Below, in pieces: positions 55,546-64,000 of a stretch of DNA of 64,000 bases. The stretch comes from Gari tellinella (Eukaryota; Mollusca; Bivalvia; Cardiida; Psammobiidae): assembly GCA_922989275.2 (NCBI GenBank), contig OV277863.1, positions 25,324,001-25,388,000 on the forward strand, in the 5' to 3' direction. The translations under genes and the position numbers were made by a program. Under the pieces are notes generated by a model. The model made no database searches. It was given only the letters and a program-made list of their open reading frames with translations, and was not told the origin of the DNA. The number at the start of each line of letters is the position of its first letter. Position 1 is the first letter of the stretch.

Positions 55546-55894
55546 CTGTAGTTTGCCTGACCTTGGAAATGAGTATATATATGTTGGTTTATGATAAATG
55601 ATCTGAACATGAGCTCTTTGTTTCAAAGAAATGACTTTCCACGCCTAAAGAACATATTCCTCATAGAAAGGCCTGTTTCAGCCATTTCTCATATTCCTCA
55701 TAGAAATATTTGCTTTCAGCGATACATCATAGAAATGCTTGTTTTCAGTCATTTCTCATATAAATGTCTGTATTTAGCAATTCCTCTGTTCAGATTTGAG
55801 CTTTTGCTAAAGATCTGACCAATCAAATGCTTGAGAACGATCTCAGACTGAACTCAAACGTTTTATAACATTGGCCACTTGTCACGTATTTCAG
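55546..55894. other. probable intron with short repeats
   Basis: Three loose copies of CATTTCTCATATTCCTCATAG-like sequence at 55660-55780, then the acceptor of the next exon. Confidence 0.35.
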
Positions 55895-56149
55895 ATGGCG
55901 TGGGTGGTATACAGGAGCCCCTTGTGGCACAAGGACACGGTTCAAGCCGATATCAAGTCGCTGCCCAGCCCAAAGGCCGTGATCTCTTTGGAAAATGACT
56001 TTGTGAATGATGCAGTCCGCACACAAATTTACCACTACCCTCGGAAGAAGCCCATAATCCCACACTATAGCGCCCAGCGAGATAAATATGCACAGGCTTA
56101 TTTCCAGTCGCCCCTTGTCAAGTCACTGACGGGTCCGAATAGAGTGGAG
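55895..56149 (+). CDS. 85-codon exon of an unidentified gene
   Basis: Acceptor GTCACGTATTTCAG and donor GTGGAG/GTTAGTGCA bound 255 nt in phase 0. The frame reads MAWVVYRSPLWHKDTVQADI..., then YHYPRKKPIIPHYSAQRDKY...LVKSLTGPNRVE. GC content and codon use stand out from the AT-rich surroundings. The Y/P/H-rich IPHYSAQRDKYAQAYF block resembles the short motifs of ciliary microtubule inner proteins (FAM166/CIMIP type have a similar IPHYT), a guess from memory. The ATG at the exon start may be internal. Other exons lie outside or were not recognised; a TA-2 MITE starts 40 bp past the donor. Confidence 0.65.
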
Positions 56150-56189
56150 GTTAGTGCACATGTATTGTTTCATTTAGTGTTCTCTCTTA

Positions 56190-56563
56190 TACTCTACGCT
56201 CCCTATAACAGCCCTCCTAACAACGATTCCCTCCTTACAACAGCGCTTGTCGCTTTTCCCAAACCAAGACAGTTATGTCTAACGGTTTCACTCACCGTTT
56301 CATGCAATATAGTCTGCTTGAAATTGTCGTCTGTGTTTTTATCTTAAAGTTACATATTAGTGAACATTTTGATAGAAGAAATATAATGACGAGTGACAAA
56401 CAGATTGAATTCAGATGAGACTCCGCGTTACGCAGCGTCTGATCTGGATTCAAGATTTTTGCAAATATAAGCCAAGTAATTATTTTCCCTCTCTAAAACA
56501 ACTCCACGAACAATACACGCAACCTTTGTCTCCTAGTGGGTGTTATTGTGGACAGGAGCACTG
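56190..56563. mobile_element. TA-2 hairpin MITE
   Basis: ACGCTCCCTATAACAGCCCT left (decayed), GACAGGAGCACTG-TA right. Payload A ACAAACAGATTGAATTCAGA, apex CGCGTTACGCAGCG. Confidence 0.8.
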
Positions 56564-56629
56564 TATGTTATATATAGTAGTTTACCTACAGACAGCAAAA
56601 CATTTGTTAACTCATTAACCCCTGAAACT

Positions 56630-56800
56630 TCCAATGGTATTTCCATTTTACAATAAAGGCTGGTCCATTTTAGACAATTTAGGTGGTTTATTTATTTTAT
56701 ATTGCCATATTATAAACAATTAAGACTCTGACCTGGGGGCCCCTGTACGAGCCCTCAGATCAGAGACTTCACTGTTTGCAAAAGACAAGTGTACACTAGG
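56630..56800. mobile_element. TTAA-3-like remnant
   Basis: GACTCTGACCTGGGGGCCCC and GAGCCCTCAGATCAGAGACT...CACTGTTTGC keep the TTAA-3 apex and right arm. Confidence 0.5.
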
Positions 56801-56879
56801 GCTCAATAATTTAAGCGGCTAGTCTTAGTTGAAGCACGAGGCTTATAGTAGAGATAAGAAGTCATCATTCATTTATTAA

Positions 56880-57075
56880 AGTGTTTATGCTAAAGCGTAA
56901 AGTACATTACAAACAGTTTTACGTTAATCAGAAGCCGATTAACTCTGCGTCCGATCAGGCTCCAAACTATTTCCTATTCAGATTTAAACTAATTATAACA
57001 ATTTCAAAAACTTGTCATTTTCTCCAATTTAGTGCATTGCGTTTAATTTTGTTTAATTTTTTCCCTGCCAAGTTT
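56880..57075. mobile_element. TA-1 remnant, reverse
   Basis: GTTTATGCTAAAGCGTAAAG, ACAAACAGTTTTACGTTAAT, GATCAGGCTCCAAACTATTT and TTCTCCAATTTAGTGC; ends lost. Confidence 0.55.
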
Positions 57076-57086
57076 AATCGTTCACT

Positions 57087-57299
57087 TTAACTCTCTTACC
57101 GCCAAAATATCGTCTGAATTGGTGGTGTCGTCTGCAATATTTTTCAAAGTCAGATTTAGTGCTGTTTTGACTGAAGCAATGTCCTTACGAATGACAAATT
57201 GTTTGGATCCTGATCAGACGCCGCGTTACGCGGCGTCTGATCAGGATCCAAACTGTTTGTAAAGTCGTATCTTGGCGCCGTTGGCAGTGAAAAAGTTAA
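57087..57299. mobile_element. TTAA-2 hairpin MITE
   Basis: TTAA-CTCTCTTACCGCCAAAAT to GGCAGTGAAAAAG-TTAA. Payload A at 57196-57260 nearly perfect, apex CCGCGTTACGCGG. Confidence 0.9.
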
Positions 57300-57328
57300 A
57301 TGTAGAGAAAAACGTCTTCTTCACTGTA

Positions 57329-57576
57329 AAGTGGAGACAACGTTATTCTTTCCCAATAAACGCGTTTACTCTAAAACTATTATTTCCATTACAAACAGTT
57401 TGGAGCCAGATCAGATGCCGAGTAACCCGGTGTCTGATCAGACTCCAAAATGCTTGCCACTCAGATTAAAAAAAACTAATTAGAAATGTCAATAAATGGT
57501 AATTTCCTACATTTTAGCGATTTGTGTTTGCGTTTCGTTTGCGTTTAAACAGGAAAGAATAACGTTTTCTCCACTG
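57329..57576. mobile_element. TA-1 hairpin MITE, reverse
   Basis: AAGTGGAGACAACGTTATTC to AACGTTTTCTCCACTG-TA. Payload A arms have several unpaired transitions (GATGCCGAG, GGTGTC). Confidence 0.85.
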
Positions 57577-57619
57577 TACAAGAAGGGCAAAAGTAAAGCA
57601 GAAAGTGCCTGTTAATTTT

Positions 57620-57846
57620 GTTTCATGTATCAACCCTTTCTCCATAGAAGCTCCTTACATCACATTCAATTAATTCTTCTACTGAAGAAATTAGTTCCAA
57701 TTTATACAATCATGAACATGTACCATAAATGATAAGACATACTTTCTATATCCTAGCAGAGTACCGTAAAGCATGCTGAAAGTAAAACAGAATGCGCCGT
57801 AAGGCCTGCTTTACTCTTCAAACCTAGAAACATGCTATGGGCTAAA
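57620..57846 (+). mobile_element. TTAA-1 remnant
   Basis: CAACCCTTTCTCCATAGAAG, TATACAATCATGAACATGTA, hairpin AAAGCATGCTGAAAGTAAAA with shortened right arm, then ACATGCTATGGGCTAAATTAA. Confidence 0.6.
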
Positions 57847-58113
57847 TTAAGCTGCTACCTGTATAACAACATATACGTAATCGAATACATATAGCATTCA
57901 TATATTTTGAAATCAGGACGTTGTCTTTAATAAGAATAATTTTGAATTTTGCATATAACCGCATACGAACTCTTTTAGTTGACTTTATACAATGTGTTTT
58001 GTCTGCGAAAGGGTGAAACCCGACTATCAAATTTGGGGGTGAAAGGTTAAAATTGTAGACACTTCATAACATGTTTGGTAACACTGGTAAAATCTGCTAT
58101 GTCGCCGAGTATA

Positions 58114-58356
58114 CTGTGGCGAAGATGTTATTCTTTCCCGTTTAAATGCAAACGAAACGCAAACGCAATGCACTCAAATGTTAAAAACTGTTGACAATTC
58201 TGACTATTCATGTTAATCTGAGTGGCGAATAGCTTGACGCCTGTTCAGACGCCGCCGGGTTACCTGGCGTCTGATCTGGCTTCAAACTGTTTGCAATGGA
58301 AATAATAGTTTTAGCGTTAACGCGCTTATTTGGAAAGAATAACGTCTTCTCCACTG
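58114..58356. mobile_element. TA-1 hairpin MITE
   Basis: CTGTGGCGAAGATGTTATTC to AACGTCTTCTCCACTG-TA. Payload A left arm has changed (GCGAATAGCTTGACGCC) and gained GCC near the apex. Confidence 0.85.
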
Positions 58357-58369
58357 TAGAACTTCTTAA

Positions 58370-58560
58370 GTAACTCCTTCACTGCCCGACCCGACTACTT
58401 TGGTATTTCCAAAAGGTATTGATCCAGATCAGACACCAAGTAACCCGGCATCTGATCAGGTGCCAAACTGTCTGAGACTAATATCGATGATTATTTAGCC
58501 AAATTGTATATACATAATAATTAGATACGTTAAGGCAAAAGACGATACATGTATTAAGCT
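58370..58560. mobile_element. TTAA-2 remnant
   Basis: CCTTCACTGCCCGACCC, GATCCAGATCAGACACC/GGCATCTGATCAGGTGCC, then GTTAAGGCAAAAGACGATAC. Confidence 0.5.
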
Positions 58561-58599
58561 GACGGCGTTACGGCGTTACGGCGGTGACGTGGTTAAGTA

Positions 58600-58817
58600 T
58601 ACTTAAACCATAATCATGCTATAAATTATTGTCGTTTGCTGCAAATACAACGTCTGCTGAAAAACACAATTGTCAATTTTTGTGTTTTTTAACTTTAGAA
58701 AAGGTGAATATTAGTGGCAAACAGTTTGGAGCCAGATCAGACGCCGCGTAACGCGGCGTCTGATCTGGATCCACACTGTTTGTAAATGTTAGCCAAGTCG
58801 CGTTAAGCTAGGGTTAA
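58600..58817. mobile_element. TTAA-2-like hairpin MITE
   Basis: ATTATTGTCGTTTGCTGC flank; payload A at 58717-58782 mixes stem GGAGCC on the left with GGATCC on the right around CGCGTAACGCG. GTTAAGCTAGGGTTAAAT at the right. Confidence 0.65.
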
Positions 58818-59595
58818 ATCACTTCACCGGAGTCCCCCTCTGTCTTAATTGTTGTGATTATTGATAGAAACAGGAAAACTTTCATTCAAAACAGATTCAT
58901 TAATCAAGACTTATTAAAGATAATACGGGCATTCTTGGCCAGATTAGGTTCTAAATCGTTCGATACATACAGGGCAAATATATGTGAAGAAAGCATGCCT
59001 TTTGTATACCAGTATAAAAGGATGTGAAGACTTAACCTAGGGTATCTTAACTACTGGGACAACGGGAAACTATTTGCAATAATAACTATATATACCAGCA
59101 CATATCGGCTGTGTTAAATGGATAGACTTTGGATGATCTATCGAAATAAACGCCCTTACATCGTAACACAAAGCATTTAACAATAGCAAACAGTATACGC
59201 TCATGAGACAAGTTGCGGGCGTCTCATCAGAATCTACACAGTTTGCTATTTTGTTTAATATGTATGGACAAATTCCTTGTATATCTATAATGAAATCTTC
59301 AAGCAAACACATAGGGAGACTTCATTGCAATATCCAGGTATAAATAGGTAAATCAAAATAGACCAAAATTCGTTTCGGAAGTGTTTTTGATTAAATACTC
59401 AAATTACCTTCTTCTTTTTCTTGAAAAGAAAAAGAAAATACACAAAAACTTTCATTTCAAACGTCGACTACAATGGCACTATTAGACAGTTTCGATACAG
59501 ATCAAATGTCGTGATGCTCGGCGTCTCATTAAGATCCTAACTAGAACCTCATATCAATATTTCTTCAGTCACAACAATACGCAAATTTCTAAGTA
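58818..59595. other. no gene; two decayed hairpins
   Basis: 59185-59243 (AGCAAACAGTATACGCTCAT...CAGTTTGCT) and 59485-59545 (GACAGTTTCGATACAGATCA...) keep traces of payload A with GGGCGTCTCATC or GGCGTCTCATT. Confidence 0.45.
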
Positions 59596-59956
59596 CAGCG
59601 CTCCCTCTCTGCAATGGCCCTCCCAAAAACGATTCCCTCCTAACAACGACCCGTACCACTGTTTCCCCAAACAAGACTTCGTTACATCTAACGATTTTAC
59701 TGCTGAAATATCGTCTGCTTAAACTTGTCGTCTGCTTTTTTTTCAAAGTTACATATAAGTGGACATTTTGATAGAATAAATATAATGACGAGTGACAAAC
59801 AGCTTACATCCAGATCAGACGCCGCGTTACCCGGCGTCTGATCTGGATTTAAGCTGTTTGCAAATGTAACCAATTTCACTCCCTATAACGACTCTTTCCG
59901 AACAACGCGCACAATTTTTGTCTCCACTTGGGTGTCGTTGTAAAGAGGGAGCACTG
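59596..59956. mobile_element. TA-2 hairpin MITE
   Basis: CAGCGCTCCCTCTCTGCAAT to AGAGGGAGCACTG, TA both sides. Payload A at 59797-59861, apex CGCGTTACCCGG, so one arm reads CCGCG and the other CCGGG. Confidence 0.9.
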
Positions 59957-60024
59957 TACATGTATGAGCAATAACGCAGTCGCCAAATTTAGGGCGATGA
60001 TAGTGTGTCGGTTAGCAAGTGTGC

Positions 60025-60216
60025 TTAACCCATTACCTAATAAAGACGCATTTTACGCCTTTAATCTATTCCTGCACTGAATAAAATAATTCCAATTTAT
60101 GCAGTCTTGAATATGTAGCTTAAAGCAGGCTGAAAGTAAAGCAGTTACTTTCAACTTGCTTTAAATGGCCACCTAATCTTCAAATAGAAAAAACAGGTTA
60201 TGCGGTAATGGGTTTA
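60025..60216 (+). mobile_element. TTAA-1 hairpin MITE, apex deleted
   Basis: TTAA-CCCATTACCTAATAAAGA to GGTAATGGGTTTA. GCAGGCTGAAAGTAAAGCAG joins TTACTTTCAACTTGC: the GCGC apex is lost. Confidence 0.85.
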
Positions 60217-60280
60217 TAGGAATATTTAACTTTCTTAAACCTTATACCTATTCACTCACTGACAGTATATCTGCTTAAAG

Positions 60281-60590
60281 ACATTTCCTGACCTACTTTC
60301 GATGGTAACACCAAACCATGTATATAAGCATGCAGCCCTGTGCGAATTGTGCTGTAACTGATATCTTGTCTAGGGATATACTCATCCAAGCGTCTCATGC
60401 GAGGCCCGTGCCTTGAATTTGTTAGTTTGGTTAGTAAAACCCATTGCAAAAAAACCTTGAGTGTGAGTATGTAAGGGCCTGTCTATACAACTTGAGATAA
60501 GTGACATTGACTAAGCACATTTTACTCCTGTCTTACCTGTATTTTCACACCTAGTGAGAACAATGGGGGACTCCATCAATGGACTGAGGA
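60281..60590 (+). repeat. TATA-box structured repeat, copy 3
   Basis: CTACTTTCGATGGTAACACC, GTATATAAGCATGCAGCC, AGGGATATACTCATCCAAGC, hairpin GTCTC-ATGC-GAGGC, GAATTTGTTAGTTTGGTTAG, then CACCTAGTGAGAACAATGG. It stands alone, 36 kb from the other two. Confidence 0.6.
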
Positions 60591-60676
60591 AATGTCATTA
60601 AAAAGACATCAGTGGGCTCCTACAGGTTCTGTACTGCTCGTCATTTTACAATACTGTATACTGTTAAGGACGACCC

Positions 60677-60929
60677 TTAACCCTTTACCTTATAGAAGCG
60701 ACTTTTAGCACATTCATTTTATTCATCCGCTGAAGAAAATAGTTCCATATTATACCGTAATGAATATGTGTCATATTAAATATTTTCCTTATTCTAGCAG
60801 TTGATAGCTTAAAGCAGGCTGAAAGTAAAGCAGAATGCGCCTTAGGGCGCATTCTGCTTTACTTTCAACCTGCTTTAAGTAGTCACATATCATCAATACT
60901 AGAAACAATGCTATCAGGTAAAGGGTTAA
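60677..60929 (+). mobile_element. TTAA-1 hairpin MITE, CCCTTTACC subfamily
   Basis: TTAA-CCCTTTACCTTATAGAAG to CAGGTAAAGGG-TTAA. Hairpin at 60808-60879 perfect except for the usual C/A pair; apex GCGCCTTAGGGCGC. Confidence 0.95.
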
Positions 60930-61203
60930 TACTGTGAAATTCTAAACTGGTATTGTCCATGGATGTGAAATTTCAGGGGTGAGTGAGTTACATGCTTAGG
61001 ACGCCATTACTCACACATGTTATACTTACTGTAAGAAACAATCAATGTTCTATCGTTTTTAATCGGCTAATTAACATTAACATTTTTACAACGGGTATCT
61101 AAATGTAGAAGGAACGTCCTTCTATTGCTGTTCCATTCTACCCATTCCAAAAACGTCATACCTAATAAAAGTAGCATATTTCTAGCTTTTTTATGAACAA
61201 AGA
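60930..61203. other. no gene seen
   Basis: Spacer; GAAGGAACGTCCTTC at 61109-61123 is a small palindrome. Confidence 0.35.
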
Positions 61204-61300
61204 TGGACACTAAAAGCAGGTTGAAAGTAAAGCATAATGTGCCTTAAGGTGCATTCTGCTCTAATCCGTTGCTTTAAGCTACCATCTGCTAGGAAATATT
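61204..61300 (-). mobile_element. TTAA-1 hairpin fragment, reverse
   Basis: CTAAAAGCAGGTTGAAAGTA...GTGCCTTAAGGTGCATTCTG, right outer arm decayed; GCTACCATCTGCTAGG flank. Confidence 0.65.
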
Positions 61301-61533
61301 ACGCCACATTCCTTTCACTAACATAGGGCGGGCACAGGATGAGCCTGCATAACGGACTATTTTCACAACGTGATATATTGTACTAGATATACCAAGGTGA
61401 ATTTGTTCTTTGTTTATAGAGATGAATTCACGTGTCATGTTAGAATAGACAGATCGCAACTAAAAGCAGGATGAAAGTAAAACAGTAATAGATCTATACC
61501 ATGCGTGCTATGTTGCACCATATTTCTCCTGGT

Positions 61534-61778
61534 TTAACCCATTACCCTAAATCCTGATTCTAGCTTTGAAGACAGATGACCACTTTAAGCAGGCTGAAAG
61601 TAAAGCAGAATGTGCCTTAAATTGTTCTTTATTTTTAGCCTGCTTAAAGCTACCACCTATAAGGATATAGAATATGCTTCTTGTGGTGCATATTTTGTAC
61701 TGTAAATTGGAACAATTTTCTTCAGTGGAAGAATAAATTAGAGATGTAAAACGGCGTATTTATGGGGTAATGGGTTAA
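61534..61778 (-). mobile_element. TTAA-1 hairpin MITE, reverse
   Basis: TTAA-CCCATTACCCTAAATCC to TATGGGGTAATGGG-TTAA. Inner right arm replaced by AAATTGTTCTTTATTTTTAG. Confidence 0.85.
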
Positions 61779-62058
61779 AGGAGTAGTATCTATAAACGTA
61801 AATTGAACATCACAACAACTTTTTCGTTTATGCAATCGTGATTTTAAATGGTTGCTATGGCAAAAAGGGTTGACATAATAACATGATTGTGTAATGCCAG
61901 GTCATAAACTATAGTATGCATTATGGCTTAATAAACCTGCCAAAGGTATTATTTGCAGTTTGCTATTTATGACATATATAAAATTATGTTACAGTAAAAT
62001 CGGTGTTAAATGGTCATTCAGTTAAGATCCGTATCAGTCGCTAAATGCATGCCATTGC

Positions 62059-62311
62059 TTAACCCTTTCCCTTATAGAAGCGCCTTTTAGCGAATATGAT
62101 TTATTCATCCGCTGAAGAAAATAGTTCCAGTTTATACCCTCATGAACAATTACCATTACAAATATTGTATATAGCCTGACAGATTTTAGCTTAAAGCAGG
62201 CTGAAAGTAAAGCAGAATGCGCCTTAGGGCGCATTCTGCTTTATTTTCAACCTGCTTTAAGTAGTCACATATCTTCAATACTAGAAACAATGCTATCAGG
62301 TAAAGGGTTAA
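62059..62311 (+). mobile_element. TTAA-1 hairpin MITE, CCCTTTCCC subfamily
   Basis: TTAA-CCCTTTCCCTTATAGAAG to CAGGTAAAGGG-TTAA. Close sister of 60677-60929, including ACTAGAAACAATGCTATCAG. Confidence 0.95.
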
Positions 62312-62439
62312 TGCAGGACAAAAGTAACAAAAATAAAGGTCCTGAAAGTAATAAAGAAAAAAATCTGCATAACGTCTGTCTTTCATTGAACCGCGTCCGT
62401 TTTGTAAGTTTGTTTTATAAGTGGCCTCTTAGCACATTC

Positions 62440-62626
62440 GACGAGTAAAATTCGAAAAAGTTTGGATCCTGATCAGACGCTGCATAATGCGGCGTCTGAT
62501 CAGGAGCCAAGCTGTTTGACACTCGTATCGACATTTCTTCAGTCAAAACAGCCATAAACCTGACTTAAACAATATTACAGACGACGCTACCAATGCAAAC
62601 AATATTTTGGCCGTAAAAGGGTTAAA
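62440..62626. mobile_element. TTAA-2 hairpin MITE
   Basis: Payload A AAAGTTTGGATCCTGATCAG...GATCAGGAGCCAAGCTGTTT, apex GCTGCATAATGCGG (both arms changed), then TGGCCGTAAAAGGG-TTAA. Confidence 0.75.
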
Positions 62627-62997
62627 GCAGACGATGAAACTTGAAAGAGAAAGAGGTGGTGAATGAGCTATACTGTATCAAGCATCCAAAAGATAATAAT
62701 TTGCATTGAAGAGATTAGCTTGGTGAAAGTAAAAGCTTATCATAAGTCAACATGCCCTAAACGCTTTTCAATATTCTGAACAGGCAAAATCTATAAATCA
62801 TAATTTAGTGGATTGAAGTCAAATTATCCTGTGATTTTCTCTCCCAACACTTCGATATCCACTTCAGAGATAAACAATGTCTTGTTTAAATAAATCATAA
62901 CATTGATGTGTTCAAATACATATGACATTTGCAATAAAACAGTTACACGGGATTGAATAAGTTCACGTCCAAACATCAAAAGAAACACTAGAGTGTC
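62627..62997. other. no gene seen
   Basis: AT-rich spacer. Confidence 0.3.
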
Positions 62998-63217
62998 AAA
63001 ATGCCAAACCTATCACCTCATTTCCTGTTTATAGTATTAAAGATAGGTGACCATTTAAACCAGGTTGAAGGTAAAGCAGAATGCACGTTAAGGCTCACTC
63101 TGGTTTACTTTCAGCCTGCTTTAAGCTACAATCTATAAGGGTATAGAGAAAATATTTCTTATAGTACATATTCATGAACGAATAAATTAAAGGCCTATAA
63201 AGGCGTATCTATGAAGT
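62998..63217 (-). mobile_element. TTAA-1 hairpin MITE, reverse
   Basis: ATAGGTGACCATTTAAACCA, GGTTGAAGGTAAAGCAGAAT...TTTACTTTCAGCCTGCTTTA, then GGCGTATCTATGAAGTAATGGATTAA. Confidence 0.8.
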
Positions 63218-63540
63218 AATGGATTAATAAATATTCCTGCTTTATCTTTATATTGTTTTAAGCAACCACATTCCATAAAGGTGGTTTGCATTTTATCCCA
63301 TATCGGTTGGCATCCAAGTTTGAAATATAGCATCTATAGGTACATGTATGTGTCGTAAAAGATTGTGCACGCCGATACCTCTGCATTCAGCATCAAGCTC
63401 ATTCAGGACTTGTCTGATGTAGGTCCAGTTCATTTCTTAAATATACCGTTTGAAAATGGTAAAAGTCAGTGTTGTTGGTCTTGGCAGTGAAAGGGTTAAC
63501 TAAAATATTCAGATATTTGAATAGTTTCTGCACCTGTTAT

Positions 63541-63776
63541 TTTAGCCCTCTGTAGAGATAACTGATTACAAATGCAAACAGTGTAGAACCTAATCAGAGG
63601 GCTCCTGTATGAGCCCTCTGATCAGGGTCTGCACTGTTTGGTAGTTTCATTGGTTTTTGTTGTCATACCAAAAATGTAACAGTAGACTGGTTCAAAATAC
63701 TTGTACCAGAAGAGTCCATAAGGATTATAACTATAGGTCTATACCCACAAGAGAAATTTAGGGCTGAAAGGGTTAA
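63541..63776. mobile_element. TTAA-3 hairpin MITE
   Basis: TTTTAGCCCTCTGTAGAGAT to TAGGGCTGAAAGGG-TTAA. Palindrome CAAACAGTGTAGAACCTAAT...GAGGGCTCCTGTATGAGCCC...GTCTGCACTGTTTG. Sister of 4012-4254. Confidence 0.85.
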
Positions 63777-64000
63777 CCGACATAATCTAATCTAAACTGG
63801 CCTGGTCAGTATATGGCGATGGACATGCGGGGTACGGTCACAGGGGGAGGTTCGTGCGTGTTACTCACTATATTAGCTAATGGCTAAAAGCTGGACATAC
63901 GTCAAGTGCGAAGAAACACAAGTTTCTCGTTAGAAAGTGACACTAAAATCCCAGGGAGATAGACTTAGTACAATACTTCGCCCATGTCAGTCATAATCCC

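Noticed and set aside
37655..63776. CRISPR-like array
   Set aside because: Many repeats, but each sits in its own element with TA or TTAA duplications, spacing is irregular, and the genome is eukaryotic with no cas genes.

Overview
This looks like a piece of nuclear genome from a mollusc, most likely a bivalve. It is AT-rich and gene-poor, with single exons bounded by eukaryotic splice sites. It carries a tRNA-derived SINE, several non-LTR retrotransposons and repeats I recognise from bivalve genomes (the TTAGCTCACCTGAG repeat, the tRNA-head SINE). The species is inferred; no search was run.

Host genes are sparse. A minus-strand gene is suggested by a well-formed exon at 1945-2608 (tentatively the C-terminal part of a MEI4-like meiotic protein), a 30-codon exon at 10472-10561 and a possible first exon at 13743-13972. 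A plus-strand exon of 85 codons lies at 55895-56149, and a possible last exon with a poly(A) signal lies at 17797-18015.

Nearly everything else is mobile DNA, much of it nested. At 5098-10080 a hairpin MITE is split by a mariner-like element, itself split by an element with a 5-bp target duplication that holds a LINE. At 11618-13533 is a 305-bp tandem array, and at 14696-16628 are two hAT-type elements with 8-bp target duplications. A LINE lies at 19145-21812. A 3.5-kb element at 22336-25879 has long inverted repeats beginning CACTGTG and a 5-bp target duplication, as in Transib/RAG-like transposons. A 7.4-kb element at 26480-33860 (TGTAA...TTACA ends) cuts a LINE reading frame in two. A 2.6-3 kb segment occurs once inside that element and again at 34487-37530.

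From about 37.6 kb to the end the window is packed with short MITEs, each with a near-perfect palindromic hairpin at its centre. By their ends I name seven chassis. TA-1 (CAGTGGAGAA), TA-2 (CAGTGCTCCCTC) and TA-3 (CAGTAAAACCTCTCT) have TA duplications. TTAA-1 (CCCATTACCCCATA), TTAA-2 (CCCTTTCACC) and TTAA-3 (CCCTTTCAACCCT) have TTAA duplications. The seventh is CAGG (CAGGACTACC). The central hairpins are shared across chassis. Payload A (CAAACAG...GATCAGACGCC...GGCGTCTGATC...CTGTTTG) sits in TA-1, TA-2, TTAA-2, CAGG and, in variant form, TTAA-3. Payload B (GCTTAAAGCAGG...CCTGCTTTAAGC) sits in TA-3 and TTAA-1. Each chassis has its own stem variant with changes mirrored on both arms. This modular hairpin-cassette system is the most striking feature of the window.
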